64,000 nt of DNA from Acinetobacter albensis (GTDB lineage Bacteria; Pseudomonadota; Gammaproteobacteria; Pseudomonadales; Moraxellaceae), in contig NZ_FMBK01000001.1 in assembly GCF_900095025.1 (NCBI RefSeq), forward strand, positions 124,001-188,000, written 5' to 3'. Under the pieces are notes generated by a model. That model did not search any database. It was not told the origin of the DNA and saw only the letters and a program-made list of their open reading frames with translations. Numbering within the stretch: the first letter of the stretch is position 1; every line of letters begins with the position of its first letter. Below, piece after piece: positions 18,900 to 27,674 of the stretch. Position numbers and translations under genes: made by a program.

Positions 18900-19904
18900 T
18901 TAGTCAGACTTCAACTGACATTTAAACAGTTGTTCTTCAAATAATTGCCAATCTCGCTGGTGTTGTACAATAATTTCAATTCGGTTATCAATATTTTCTT
19001 CCGCAGACTGATAATTAAATTGAGAAGGATTAAAATTAAATGTTTTCCAGCCTTGATTGGTATAAAAAATACCTTTGATTCTCAACCAATTTTGTTGCTC
19101 ACATAACAAATCCAATAAAGGATAAAAATCAAAAAGCCAACGTTTTGGCAGCTTCCAACCTGCAATGCTATAGCCTTGCGCTGTTTCAACATAATGATAA
19201 GGCAATTTTTTAATCTCAGGCAGACTCTGCCCAACCGCTATTTTTTTTTGTAAATGAAGCAGAGGCTGAATTTTACGTTTGATCCCGCTATAAGGTAGAT
19301 TGATTTGTTCAAGTGGAATTTCGCCTTGAGTGCTCATCAGCCATGTTTGCTGATAAGCCTGATATTCATTTTTTAAATTATATAAGGCTTGATCATCTAC
19401 AGACTTCATTCTATCCACATGAGAGACGATCATTATTTGTGCCGCTTTTAACTGATCTGTATATAAATTCTGCTTACTCCAAGCCTCATCATGTAAACGT
19501 GAGCCATCAATTACAGTGATGAGCGCCTGCATCGCAATATTTTGCTGCCAATGCGGTTCAGTCAATTGTTCCAAAAGTTGCGCTGGATGTCCGAGGCCGG
19601 TCGGTTCAATAAACAAGCGATCTGGCTGAGTTTCTGAGATTAATCTGGACAATGCGATTTGCATTGGCAATTGACTGCTACAACACAAACAGCCTCCCAG
19701 TAATTCTTTCACTTCATAGCCTTCAGTTTGGGTCAACATGTGCTGATCTACACCAATTTGACCAAACTCATTCATCAGTACGGCCCATACTTCATGTTCA
19801 GGCTTTTGAGTTAGTAGATATTTCAACAATGTCGTTTTACCCGCACCTAAAAATCCAGAAATAATATGGGTGGGAACGGCTTTTATGGCAGGAATGAGTT
19901 TCAA
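18900..19904 (-). CDS. CobW/COG0523 family GTP-binding metallochaperone
   Basis: COG0523 GTPases insert or hold metals (Zn, Co) for client proteins. The 334 residues carry the Walker A motif GFLGAGKTT (17-25), the metal-binding GGCLCC motif (Cys72, Cys74, Cys75) and EPTGLGHP (100-107). The guanine-specificity position reads VSHVD (160-164) where most members have NKxD, so specificity could be altered. The C-terminal CobW_C domain is present (about 230-330). The metal and the client are unknown. A 14-base perfect palindrome (19932-19945) lies 28 bases before the start and might be an operator. Confidence 0.88.
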   Translation of the reverse strand: MKLIPAIKAVPTHIISGFLGAGKTTLLKYLLTQKPEHEVWAVLMNEFGQIGVDQHMLTQTEGYEVKELLGGCLCCSSQLPMQIALSRLISETQPDRLFIEPTGLGHPAQLLEQLTEPHWQQNIAMQALITVIDGSRLHDEAWSKQNLYTDQLKAAQIMIVSHVDRMKSVDDQALYNLKNEYQAYQQTWLMSTQGEIPLEQINLPYSGIKRKIQPLLHLQKKIAVGQSLPEIKKLPYHYVETAQGYSIAGWKLPKRWLFDFYPLLDLLCEQQNWLRIKGIFYTNQGWKTFNFNPSQFNYQSAEENIDNRIEIIVQHQRDWQLFEEQLFKCQLKSD

Positions 19905-20450
19905 AACTTAATCTCTATCAACTTTAGGAGCGCTTTATATAAAGCAAAATTGGATAAATGCTATCAGGCATTTTGTCATTTTAAACTACTTTGGTCTTTT
20001 TTAACGTGAACTCCATGCAATGCTCACATCCTTTAATTTTTTTTACTTTGACCCACTTCTGCTCAACTGTGATTTATATGTTTAGCGACCTTTTAAACCA
20101 CTAATTCTATTTTAATTTGAAAAATGAAATATATATTTACATTTTTAGAAAAAAATATAGTGCTCATAAACCTGATTTTTTTAATTTTTTGTTTTATCTC
20201 GGTGAGTAAAAATGATCAATAAGCACAAATAGAAATATCTACATACATTTTATGTCCACTTTTAAAGCGATTTGTTACATGAAATTAACATTAAATCATG
20301 ACATGTATTTTTCACGTTAATTGAACTGTTTCACTTTGTTGCTTTGATTGATCCTGAACTCGAACAACTTTAGCATGAGCTCCAGTTCGTGTTTATGTGA
20401 TGGTAAATATGAACTGTTTAATTTTTTAATGAATATTAAGGATGCCTAAA
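19905..20450. other. Intergenic region between divergent cobW-like and small secreted protein genes
   Basis: About 550 very AT-rich bases. It holds the perfect palindrome gctttatataaagc at 19932-19945, close to the CobW-family gene start. No open frame of convincing composition and no hairpin-plus-T-run structure was found in the rest. Promoters for both divergent genes must lie here, but I cannot place them firmly. Confidence 0.5.
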
Positions 20451-20672
20451 ATGAAATTAACTCAAATCTTACTTGCTTCTACTTTTGCTTTTGCCACTGC
20501 AACTACTTTTGCTGCAACTGCTGAACAAAAAACTCAAGAAAAAGTGGTCGTTTCTACGCAAGAGCAACCTGAAACAACAAATCTTGGATCTGCCGCTGGC
20601 CAACCTTCTTCAAATCAACCTGCATCAGAAGCAGCTGCACAAGAAGCACCAGCACCATCAGCCGCTCAATAA
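20451..20672 (+). CDS. Small secreted Ala/Gln/Pro/Ser-rich protein
   Basis: A 73-residue protein with a clear Sec signal peptide (MKLTQILLASTFAF..., cleavage likely after Ala21 or Ala22). The short mature part is rich in Ala, Gln, Glu, Pro and Ser, contains no Cys and looks disordered. I recognise no function; the type occurs in Acinetobacter. ATG at 20451 is preferred over 20442 because AAGG abuts the earlier ATG and lies 9 bases before the later one. A perfect terminator follows, so it is a monocistronic unit. Confidence 0.75.
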   Translation: MKLTQILLASTFAFATATTFAATAEQKTQEKVVVSTQEQPETTNLGSAAGQPSSNQPASEAAAQEAPAPSAAQ

Positions 20673-20734
20673 TTTTTAAAATGAAGTCTTCATGAATTAT
20701 TTGCTTTAATTTGTGCAAATTAATCATTAAGTCT

Positions 20735-20771
20735 AGAAGCTGGATTTAATACTCATCCAGCTTCTTTTTTG
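20735..20771 (+). terminator. Rho-independent terminator of the small secreted protein gene
   Basis: Perfect 11-base stem agaagctggat/atccagcttct (20735-20745 and 20755-20765) with a 9-base loop and a following T-run. Confidence 0.9.
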
Positions 20772-20823
20772 ACATTCTATTTTTTAAATCTATTTAAAAT
20801 TTAAAAATAATCTTATAAAACTA

Positions 20824-20844
20824 AAAAAACCGCATAAATGCGAT
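20824..20844 (-). terminator. Likely terminator of the thioesterase gene
   Basis: Short perfect stem cgcat/atgcg (20831-20842, loop aa) followed on the minus strand by GGTTTTTTT. It lies 45 bases after the thioesterase stop. Confidence 0.6.
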
Positions 20845-20888
20845 TTCTTGATTCCATACTTTGAATATTACTTAATATTCAATAATAC

Positions 20889-21401
20889 TTATGATTTTTT
20901 ATAAATACTGCAAGATGGGTGATGACTCTCTTGTAAACGAGCCACTTTACGCTGTTCAGCAGCTTCAAAACGACACCGCTTCCAGTCGTTGTCTAAAGCC
21001 AGTGCTGGAATTTTTTGTGGTTTGCCTTTTTCATCTACAGCGACCATAGTGAAATAACAGCTATTGGTATGGCGAACAGTACGTTTTTGAATATTTTGTG
21101 CTTCTACACGAATACCAATTTCCATGGACGTACGTCCTACATGATTCACACTGGCCAAAAAAGTGACCAGCTCACCCACATGAATGGGTTCTTTAAAATT
21201 GACTTTATCTACTGACAAAGTCACCACATAACTGCCTGAGTATCGGCTAGCACAAGCGTACGCGACTTGATCCAATAACTTTAAAATTGTTCCACCATGC
21301 ACATTTCCTGAAAAATTGGCCATATCTGGCGTCATTAAAACAGACATGGTTAATTCAGACTGGTCATCTAATACTGGAGCAATTTGATCTAATGGGGACA
21401 T
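20889..21401 (-). CDS. Acyl-CoA thioesterase (hot-dog fold, YciA/BACH type)
   Basis: Hydrolyses acyl-CoA to free acid and CoA. The 170-residue protein shows the hot-dog signature NFSGNVHGGTILKLLDQVAY (about 29-48; Asn33 and Asp44 are the usual catalytic positions) and the VDKVNFKEPIHVGE segment. A second strand block, VGRTSMEIGIRVEAQN, follows. The longer open frame from 21497 adds 32 residues of unconvincing composition; ATG at 21401 has GAGAAAGC upstream. The natural chain-length preference is not visible from sequence. Confidence 0.9.
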   Translation of the reverse strand: MSPLDQIAPVLDDQSELTMSVLMTPDMANFSGNVHGGTILKLLDQVAYACASRYSGSYVVTLSVDKVNFKEPIHVGELVTFLASVNHVGRTSMEIGIRVEAQNIQKRTVRHTNSCYFTMVAVDEKGKPQKIPALALDNDWKRCRFEAAEQRKVARLQESHHPSCSIYKKS

Positions 21402-21709
21402 CGCTTTCTCTAGACTCTTTAGCAGACAATAGTATTGGCCGTGATTATAACTTTTTTCAACACGCTTGGCGGGCTTATTGCGCCAGAAAGCCATCATTAT
21501 TATTTATACTAATTTTATTTCCATTCAGAAATCTATATTTATAAACTTTCAACTCTAGTCAGTGCAGATAAACGAATCAAAAAATGAAAATCGCGGTAAT
21601 AAAAATCATCGATAACTTTTATACTTTCATTGTAGTCAAAAATATCCAGTATTTAAGCCCTTTAAGAGGCCTAGCCTGCCTTAAATTCTCTATATCAGAT
21701 CACGTTAAA

Positions 21710-22702
21710 TTAATCTTGAGCAGTGAGTTGTCGCGTTTTAACAGGAGATGAATCGTTCTTTTGAGCAATAGCAGTAAAAATAGCATTGAGTTGTTTTTGT
21801 GCAGCATCCCTTCCCGCTTGGATCGTGATTTCACGATTTTTCACATCGAAAATATGCGCTTTTTCTTTTAACTCAGGTTGAATGATCACATCTGCATATT
21901 GCAATTCTTCTCTGGCTAGATGATTTTGCATAATATTAATATTTTGATTAAACAACCCCCATACATTACTGGTTTCTGTGTGAATAGGCTGTGCCAAAAT
22001 ATCAACTGCAATTATAATATCTGCACCTAAATCATGCGCTACTTCCACAGGTACAGGACTCACCAAGCCGCCATCTACATATTCATCTTCACCAATTTTT
22101 GTGGGAACAAACATGCTCGGAATAGAGACCGAAGCACGTACGGCCTGTCCAGTATTCCCATAGTTAAAGACCACTTTTTTGCCTTCTTTTAATTGCGTTG
22201 CCACCACATACATGGGCGTTTTCAGCTTTTCTAGAGGGGTATTATTCACTTGTTCATTGACATAGTTTTCTACTTTTTTACCGTCAAAGAAACCTTTTAA
22301 ATCAATTTTTACATCTCGTACATCATTGGCTTTCATATTTAAAGCAATATCACGCAATTCGTTTGCTGTTTTACCGCTGGCGTAAATGGAACCCACAATA
22401 CTGCCTGCACTGGTTCCCACAATAAAATCAGGATGAATACCGTGTTGTTCTAAGACTTGAATGACACCGATATGAGCATAACCACGTGCTCCACCACTTC
22501 CGAGCACCAAAGCAACAATGGGACGTTTTTCTTGTTTTTTTAATTTTTTAAAGTCCAAACGATCTGTATGCACTTGAGCTTCAGCTAAGGTAGATTCAGA
22601 TAAACTGACCGATCCCTTAGTAATACTGGACTGCGGAATACTTTGACACCCTGCTAAAATAAATAGAGTACAAGCAATAAAGCTATATTTCATACATATC
22701 AT
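21710..22702 (-). CDS. Patatin-like phospholipase, lipoprotein
   Basis: Serine hydrolase of the patatin family (RssA/NTE-like). The 330 residues begin with a lipoprotein signal (LAGC, lipidated Cys19). The patatin fold shows GSGGARG (69-74, oxyanion hole), GTSAG (nucleophile Ser98) and VDGG (catalytic Asp210), so the Ser-Asp dyad is complete. Lipidation suggests attachment to the inner or outer membrane facing the periplasm. The substrate is unknown. The ribosome site is weak; ATG at 22693 is an alternative start. Confidence 0.9.
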   Translation of the reverse strand: MICMKYSFIACTLFILAGCQSIPQSSITKGSVSLSESTLAEAQVHTDRLDFKKLKKQEKRPIVALVLGSGGARGYAHIGVIQVLEQHGIHPDFIVGTSAGSIVGSIYASGKTANELRDIALNMKANDVRDVKIDLKGFFDGKKVENYVNEQVNNTPLEKLKTPMYVVATQLKEGKKVVFNYGNTGQAVRASVSIPSMFVPTKIGEDEYVDGGLVSPVPVEVAHDLGADIIIAVDILAQPIHTETSNVWGLFNQNINIMQNHLAREELQYADVIIQPELKEKAHIFDVKNREITIQAGRDAAQKQLNAIFTAIAQKNDSSPVKTRQLTAQD

Positions 22703-22838
22703 CGACTATAAAAAATTAAGTATGCCTTTTAAGCGTTGCTTAGTGTATGCGCAATTTTAAAACAAAAATGTAGTGTTTCGTTAAACCGTCATCTCAAAAT
22801 ATTACACTTTAAACCGTTCACCTTCACTAAAAGCAACC

Positions 22839-24041
22839 ATGCCTATACTTTATTATCACACCATTTTTTTTACGTTTTTAAAACTCGGTTGCCTGTCATT
22901 TGGTGGTCCTGCTGCACATTTGGTATTTTTTCATCAAACTTGTGTGAAACAATTAAACTGGTTAGATGATGCTGAATACGCTCAACTGGTCGCATTGGCA
23001 CAAATATTACCTGGACCGACCAGCAGTCAAGTCGGGCTGGCTATCGGTTATGTCAAAAAAGGCTATTACGGCGCTGTTCTGGCATGGTTAGGTTTTACCT
23101 TACCTTCTGCCATACTCATGACCTTAATTGCCGTTTTAGGTCAATCATTTTTTCCATTCATATCTTCAGCATTTTTTCACAATATTCAATTGGTTGTATT
23201 AGCAGTGGTCATTTGGGCGTTTTGGCAAATGTTACGTAGTTTTTGTACGCAACTGTGGCAATACATCTTGATGTTGAGTTGTACCTTGCTACTTTACACC
23301 CTCGACTTAGCCATCAATCAAATTCTCATCATTTCTATCGCAGCGCTCGTGGGAATAGGCTTTAACCGGTTTTCTCCGCTTGTTCAGGGGAAAAAATCTG
23401 TTGATCAGGCTTTCATCAGCCAAGTTTCTTTGACCCAAAAAATGAATGCTTTCTTTTGGCTGCTTCTGTTTATTTTGCCATTTTGTCTATTTCAATTTTT
23501 CGCTACTTTTCAGGCTGTGACATTTTTTGAAAGTTTTTATCGCACCGCTTCTCTAGTGTTTGGCGGGGGGCATATTATTTTACCTTTTTTACATCAGGAT
23601 TTTGTCACCAGCAATTTAGTTTCAGCGGAAAAGTTTGATTTAGGCTATGCTTTTGCTCAACTTATGCCTGGTCCGTTATTTAGTTTTGCAAGTTATATAG
23701 GCGCTTTAATTCCCATTACTGATTATCCCGTATTGAATGCTGGAATTGCGACGATCAGTATTTTTCTGCCCTCTTTTTTTCTTATTTTTGCAACCTTACC
23801 TTATTGGTCATGGTGGATGAATCAGACCGATATTCGTCATGCTGTTATCGGTATTAATGCAGGCGTCGTCAGTCTACTTCTTTACTTGCTCATTGAAATG
23901 GCTACAGATTCGATTATTCATTTTACCGATTTCATTTTTGTCACTGTGGTGGTTGGATTATTGAAAACACAACTGCCTGTTTGGCTCAGTTTAGTGGGTA
24001 GTGTTTTTGTCTATCAGATTATATTTTTTCTTTTAACATGA
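22839..24041 (+). CDS. chrA: Chromate transporter ChrA family, two-domain form
   Basis: Membrane protein of the CHR family, whose characterised members export chromate. The 400 residues are two tandem CHR domains. The N-half (about 8-185) has LSFGGPAAHL and LPGPTSSQVG; the C-half (about 210-395) has FGGGHIILPFLHQDFV and MPGPLFSFASYIG. This is the long-chain ChrA type. No chrB regulator is adjacent, so resistance is unproven here. It is divergent from the patatin gene and convergent with gltS. No strong ribosome site precedes the ATG. Confidence 0.9.
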   Translation: MPILYYHTIFFTFLKLGCLSFGGPAAHLVFFHQTCVKQLNWLDDAEYAQLVALAQILPGPTSSQVGLAIGYVKKGYYGAVLAWLGFTLPSAILMTLIAVLGQSFFPFISSAFFHNIQLVVLAVVIWAFWQMLRSFCTQLWQYILMLSCTLLLYTLDLAINQILIISIAALVGIGFNRFSPLVQGKKSVDQAFISQVSLTQKMNAFFWLLLFILPFCLFQFFATFQAVTFFESFYRTASLVFGGGHIILPFLHQDFVTSNLVSAEKFDLGYAFAQLMPGPLFSFASYIGALIPITDYPVLNAGIATISIFLPSFFLIFATLPYWSWWMNQTDIRHAVIGINAGVVSLLLYLLIEMATDSIIHFTDFIFVTVVVGLLKTQLPVWLSLVGSVFVYQIIFFLLT

Positions 24042-24131
24042 AGATAAATTACGATTTCATGCAGTCATGAATCTATTGATTTAAAGCGATACAAACAGTG
24101 TTTTTTACTGGCCCAATAACAGCTCAATCTA

Positions 24132-24172
24132 AAATAAAAAATGCCAGTCAATTCAGCAATTGACTGGCATTT
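24132..24172 (-). terminator. Terminator of gltS
   Basis: Perfect 14-base stem aatgccagtcaatt/aattgactggcatt (24140-24153 and 24158-24171, loop cagc). On the minus strand it is followed by a T-run. Confidence 0.85.
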
Positions 24173-24201
24173 GAATCAATTCATTTTTTAGAATCAATCG
24201 A

Positions 24202-25431
24202 TTAACCAAAGAATTGTAAAATGCCTTGAATCACCACGACATTCACCAAATCAATGAAAAATGCACCCACCAAAGGTACAATTAAAAATGCTTTATGAGA
24301 TGGACCGTACATATTGGTAATCGCTTGCATATTCGCAATCGCATTTGGCGTTGCCCCCATTCCGAAACCACATAATCCAGATGCCAATACAGCAGAATCA
24401 TAGTTTTTGCCCATCACTCGGAATGAAACATAAACAGCAAAAAGCCACATCGCAATCGATTGCGCAATCAGAAGAATAATCATCGGAATCGCCAAATCTG
24501 ACAATTGCCATAATTTAAGTGACACCAAAGCCATCGCTAAATACAAAGCCAATGCAGTATTGCCAAAAACATCAATTGAACGATCAAAAATTTCGCGTTT
24601 AAAAATGCTTTCAACCACATTACGGAGCAAAATACCGCCTGCCAATGCCCATACAAAAGTAGGCAACTCAAATGCAGTCCCGATGGTTAAGTTTTTCAAA
24701 ATTTCTGCAAAAGCCAAAGCAAAAGCAAACATTCCCAAAGTCACAACAGCATTGTCAGCAGTAATCAGACGAACTTTGTGTGGTGCTTCAAATGCATACT
24801 CTTGATCAGATAAGGGAGCTGCATCTTTTTCCTTACGCACTTCTGAATTTAAAGGCATCGCCAGTTGATGCTTTTTAATTAGATAACGTGCCAAAGGCCC
24901 ACCCATCAATCCGCCTAAAACCATACCAAAGGTTGCACTGGCAATCCCCATCGGTAATGCACCTTCAACCGCATATTTGGTTTCAAAAATTGGCCCCCAA
25001 GCACCTGCTGTACCTAATCCACCAATTAAAGCAATAGAGCCTGCAATTACACCCATTAATGGATCAAGACCAACGGCACTTGCAACCACCATACCTACGC
25101 CATTTTGCACAATCACAAAAACAGAAATAGCCAGTAAGAAAATCAATAATGGTTTGCCACCTTCTCTTAATTTGGCAAAGTTGGCACTTAAACCAATCGA
25201 AGCAAAAAACATGAGCATGAATGTATCTTGCATCGCTTTATTGACTGAAATGGTGTAACCCGCAAAATGGTGAAATAAATAAAAAATAATCGCACCGACT
25301 AAACCACCAGCCACAGGTTCAGGAATATTATATTTGGTCAGAAATGGAATGTATTTATTTAAAATACGTCCCATGTAGAGCACCAACACAGCAAGCATTA
25401 AACTGAATGTTGGATTTAAAATGTAATCCAT
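24202..25431 (-). CDS. gltS: Sodium/glutamate symporter GltS
   Basis: Inner-membrane Na+-coupled glutamate uptake carrier. The 409 residues hold about ten membrane helices in two inverted halves, each with a glycine-rich re-entrant loop (IALIGGLGTAGAWGP near residue 136 in the first half, GLCGFGMGATPNAIANM near 357 in the second), the GltS hallmark. The length matches E. coli GltS (401). AGGGAA precedes the ATG. A TATAAT -10 element lies 22 bases upstream. Confidence 0.95.
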   Translation of the reverse strand: MDYILNPTFSLMLAVLVLYMGRILNKYIPFLTKYNIPEPVAGGLVGAIIFYLFHHFAGYTISVNKAMQDTFMLMFFASIGLSANFAKLREGGKPLLIFLLAISVFVIVQNGVGMVVASAVGLDPLMGVIAGSIALIGGLGTAGAWGPIFETKYAVEGALPMGIASATFGMVLGGLMGGPLARYLIKKHQLAMPLNSEVRKEKDAAPLSDQEYAFEAPHKVRLITADNAVVTLGMFAFALAFAEILKNLTIGTAFELPTFVWALAGGILLRNVVESIFKREIFDRSIDVFGNTALALYLAMALVSLKLWQLSDLAIPMIILLIAQSIAMWLFAVYVSFRVMGKNYDSAVLASGLCGFGMGATPNAIANMQAITNMYGPSHKAFLIVPLVGAFFIDLVNVVVIQGILQFFG

Positions 25432-25453
25432 AAATTTTCCCTAAGCGCACAAA

Positions 25454-25459
25454 ATTATA
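25454..25459 (-). promoter_or_regulatory. Candidate -10 element of gltS
   Basis: TATAAT on the minus strand, 22 bases upstream of the gltS start codon. There is no convincing -35 at 16-18 bases. Confidence 0.4.
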
Positions 25460-25943
25460 GTTTTTTATACGCTATCCATATAAATGTTAACTTAGCTTTT
25501 ATAAAGAATAAGAAGATTTGAACTGTAGCCAAATCTCACAAAAGTGCTTCTTTATAAAAATATTACCGACCAAGCCAAGTTAAAATTCAGAACTTACATC
25601 AATTTGATTGAAATCATCAAATGCTGAGAAACGAGGTACACTGATTTAAACAGACCATCGAATCGTTCATTTCCGCCCTCAGTGTCAGCATTTCATTTTT
25701 CTTGCACTCTTAGCCTTAAAATCATTTAGATTAATATCTTTGCAGCAAGACTGAAGTATTCATCTAGACAATTGAATGACTCTTTTTAAAGAATCAAGAT
25801 GATTAAAAGTGCGACATTATGCATTTATTTTAAGGAAATTTTTTATTTTTTTACACTTTTAACGATCATTTGAAATTATAGTTTTTTGATTTTGATTTAT
25901 AAAATAAATATTTAGAATAAACAATCACTAAGACAAATATTTA

Positions 25944-25976
25944 AAACAAAAAAAGAGGTGAATAAATCACCTCTTT
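25944..25976 (-). terminator. Terminator of the dcaP-like porin gene
   Basis: Perfect stem aaagaggtga/tcacctcttt (25952-25961 and 25967-25976, loop ataaa) followed on the minus strand by a seven-T run; 17 bases after the stop. Confidence 0.88.
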
Positions 25977-25992
25977 GATTTTCGTTTTTAAA

Positions 25993-27294
25993 TTAGAAAC
26001 TATATTTTGCCATCAAACCAATACGATTATCTTTATAACTTTGGCCTGCAAATGTTTCACGCTTACCATTAATATATTCTACACCCAAGTCAATTGGAGC
26101 AACAGGTGTGTAAATAAAGTTAATCCAAGCCTGTTGTACGGTCTCATTTGCGGTATCGTTCAGCTGAGCATAGTCCGTGCCATCATCGGCAAATAACGCA
26201 CCGTATGCGAGTGTCGAACGTAAAGTAGGCGAAAATTTATAAGTTGCACCGACTTGTAAAGCAGTCACTTCATTCTGCTCAATATTATTATTTACATCTA
26301 CCTCATAAGCATCATTGGCACTGGTTCCATATAAGTAGTTATTGTTGCCTTTTACATGAGAAACATCTGCCGATACTTTTAATACATCAGACATTTTATA
26401 GTTTGCACCTAGTGCAACACCATAGCCAAATTCATCATCATTGGCTGTATCTGATTTATAATTTTCTACCAAAGCACGTGCAGAAACCGAGCCTAGACCA
26501 CCCGCAAAGCCTTGCGTTAATTTTGCTGTCAAATTTGGAATACGGTATTTAATTCCGTCGCCAGCACTATTTCCTTCTTCAGCCGCAAGGAATAATTGAG
26601 TCTCAGGCGCTAACTTCATTCCATAACGTACTTGCGGAATACGTGCAGTACCACCGCCCACGTTTGTCCCAAAATCGATCATTTCTGGTGCATGATTTGA
26701 TAAGAAGTTAGACGTGGTTTGACCAAATAACCAATCGTTGTAGGTTAAATAAGCATGACGAATACGAAGCGCTTCATTGGTTCCAGCAAAATCTACTTCA
26801 ATTTTACCGCCAACTTTGCCAGTTTCAACAGGAGTACTGAAATCTAAACCTAAACGTGTCGTTTTTGCCGTTGCACGTAATTTATCATTTACTAATTTAG
26901 GATCACTACTAGAAGGACCACCTACTTTACTTACGGAGTTAAAGTCATCATCTGCACCTTCAATAATATAGTTGGCATCACCACGTACATAGCCGTATAT
27001 GTTTACACTTGCGCCTGCTTTACTTTTTAAACCTGTGAATGAAGTCTCAGATTTAGTTACTGGAGCAGCGGCCAATTGTACAGGTTGAGCCTGAACTTGC
27101 GCAATTTGGGTTTGCTGTTGCTGCTGAACTTGATGCTGCTGTTGCATTAAGGATTTTAATGCTTCTACTTCTTTGCGTAGTTCTTGAATTTGTTGTTGTT
27201 CAGTTTTACCTGCATGCGCTGTGCTCACCATAACCGCAGTGATTGCCAGTGCTAAACCTTTAACCATAAATTTACCGTTGAGTAAGCGACTCAT
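25993..27294 (-). CDS. dcaP: DcaP-like trimeric outer membrane porin
   Basis: Outer-membrane diffusion channel; characterised A. baumannii DcaP passes dicarboxylates and some anionic drugs. The 433-residue precursor has a signal peptide cleaved after Ala28, then a Gln-rich coiled-coil (about 30-62, QELRKEVEALKSL followed by poly-Gln) that forms the N-terminal trimer stalk of DcaP proteins. A 16-strand-type beta barrel follows, starting VNIYGYVRGDANY and ending in a terminal Phe (LMAKYSF). ATG at 27294 is chosen over 27330 because GGAG lies 8 bases before it. It is monocistronic with its own terminator. Acinetobacter genomes usually carry several paralogs, so orthology to the characterised DcaP is not certain. 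Confidence 0.88.
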   Translation of the reverse strand: MSRLLNGKFMVKGLALAITAVMVSTAHAGKTEQQQIQELRKEVEALKSLMQQQHQVQQQQQTQIAQVQAQPVQLAAAPVTKSETSFTGLKSKAGASVNIYGYVRGDANYIIEGADDDFNSVSKVGGPSSSDPKLVNDKLRATAKTTRLGLDFSTPVETGKVGGKIEVDFAGTNEALRIRHAYLTYNDWLFGQTTSNFLSNHAPEMIDFGTNVGGGTARIPQVRYGMKLAPETQLFLAAEEGNSAGDGIKYRIPNLTAKLTQGFAGGLGSVSARALVENYKSDTANDDEFGYGVALGANYKMSDVLKVSADVSHVKGNNNYLYGTSANDAYEVDVNNNIEQNEVTALQVGATYKFSPTLRSTLAYGALFADDGTDYAQLNDTANETVQQAWINFIYTPVAPIDLGVEYINGKRETFAGQSYKDNRIGLMAKYSF

Positions 27295-27674
27295 TTTAAT
27301 CTCCAATTTAATTATTCCGCATCCGTGCATCTATGATCTTAAAACTTAAAAATAAATAGGCAGTTCACTCTTTATTTTAAGTCTCAAAAATCATGCAAAT
27401 TATGCTTACCAATACAGTGAAAAGCCTAAAATATTTAAAAAAATACAACACATGTAAACTATATGCTGTCATGCATACAGCAAGTTATATGCCATATTAA
27501 AATCAATTTTATCGAACAAAAACTAAAGAATAATTCTTTTTTTAGATTGATATCTAAAATATAGTCAATGTATTCTTAAAGTTAATGTAGATTTACATAA
27601 AGTCTGAGAAAGTGCTATTCGACGAATGTATATAATCGAAAAGGCTAAAAAATATCATTTCAAAAGGAATTTTC
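27295..27674. other. Divergent promoter region between porin and nitroreductase genes
   Basis: About 380 AT-rich bases, without a gene, between two divergent genes. The main structure is an inverted repeat at 27464-27482 (listed separately). Confidence 0.5.
27464..27482. promoter_or_regulatory. Operator-like inverted repeat between porin and nitroreductase genes
   Basis: Arms tgctgt (27464-27469) and acagca (27477-27482) around catgcat, giving a 19-base near-symmetric element within an A/T-rich setting. It resembles a site for a dimeric repressor. No regulator is named. Confidence 0.4.

Larger units (their letters stand above)
25432..25992. other. Intergenic region between gltS and the porin gene
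   Basis: About 560 AT-rich bases upstream of gltS and downstream of the dcaP-like gene, both on the minus strand. The left part carries the gltS promoter region (attata at 25454-25459, i.e. TATAAT on the minus strand, with no clear -35). The right end holds the porin terminator. I see no gene in between. Confidence 0.5.

Noticed and set aside
20473..20679. Leu-rich plus-strand ORF of 68 codons
   Set aside because: It is an out-of-frame reading of the small secreted protein gene; Ala/Gln codons read as Leu in the other frame.
26244..26552. His/Leu/Ser-rich plus-strand ORF of 102 codons opposite the porin gene
   Set aside because: Antisense shadow of the dcaP-like gene; unnatural residue composition.
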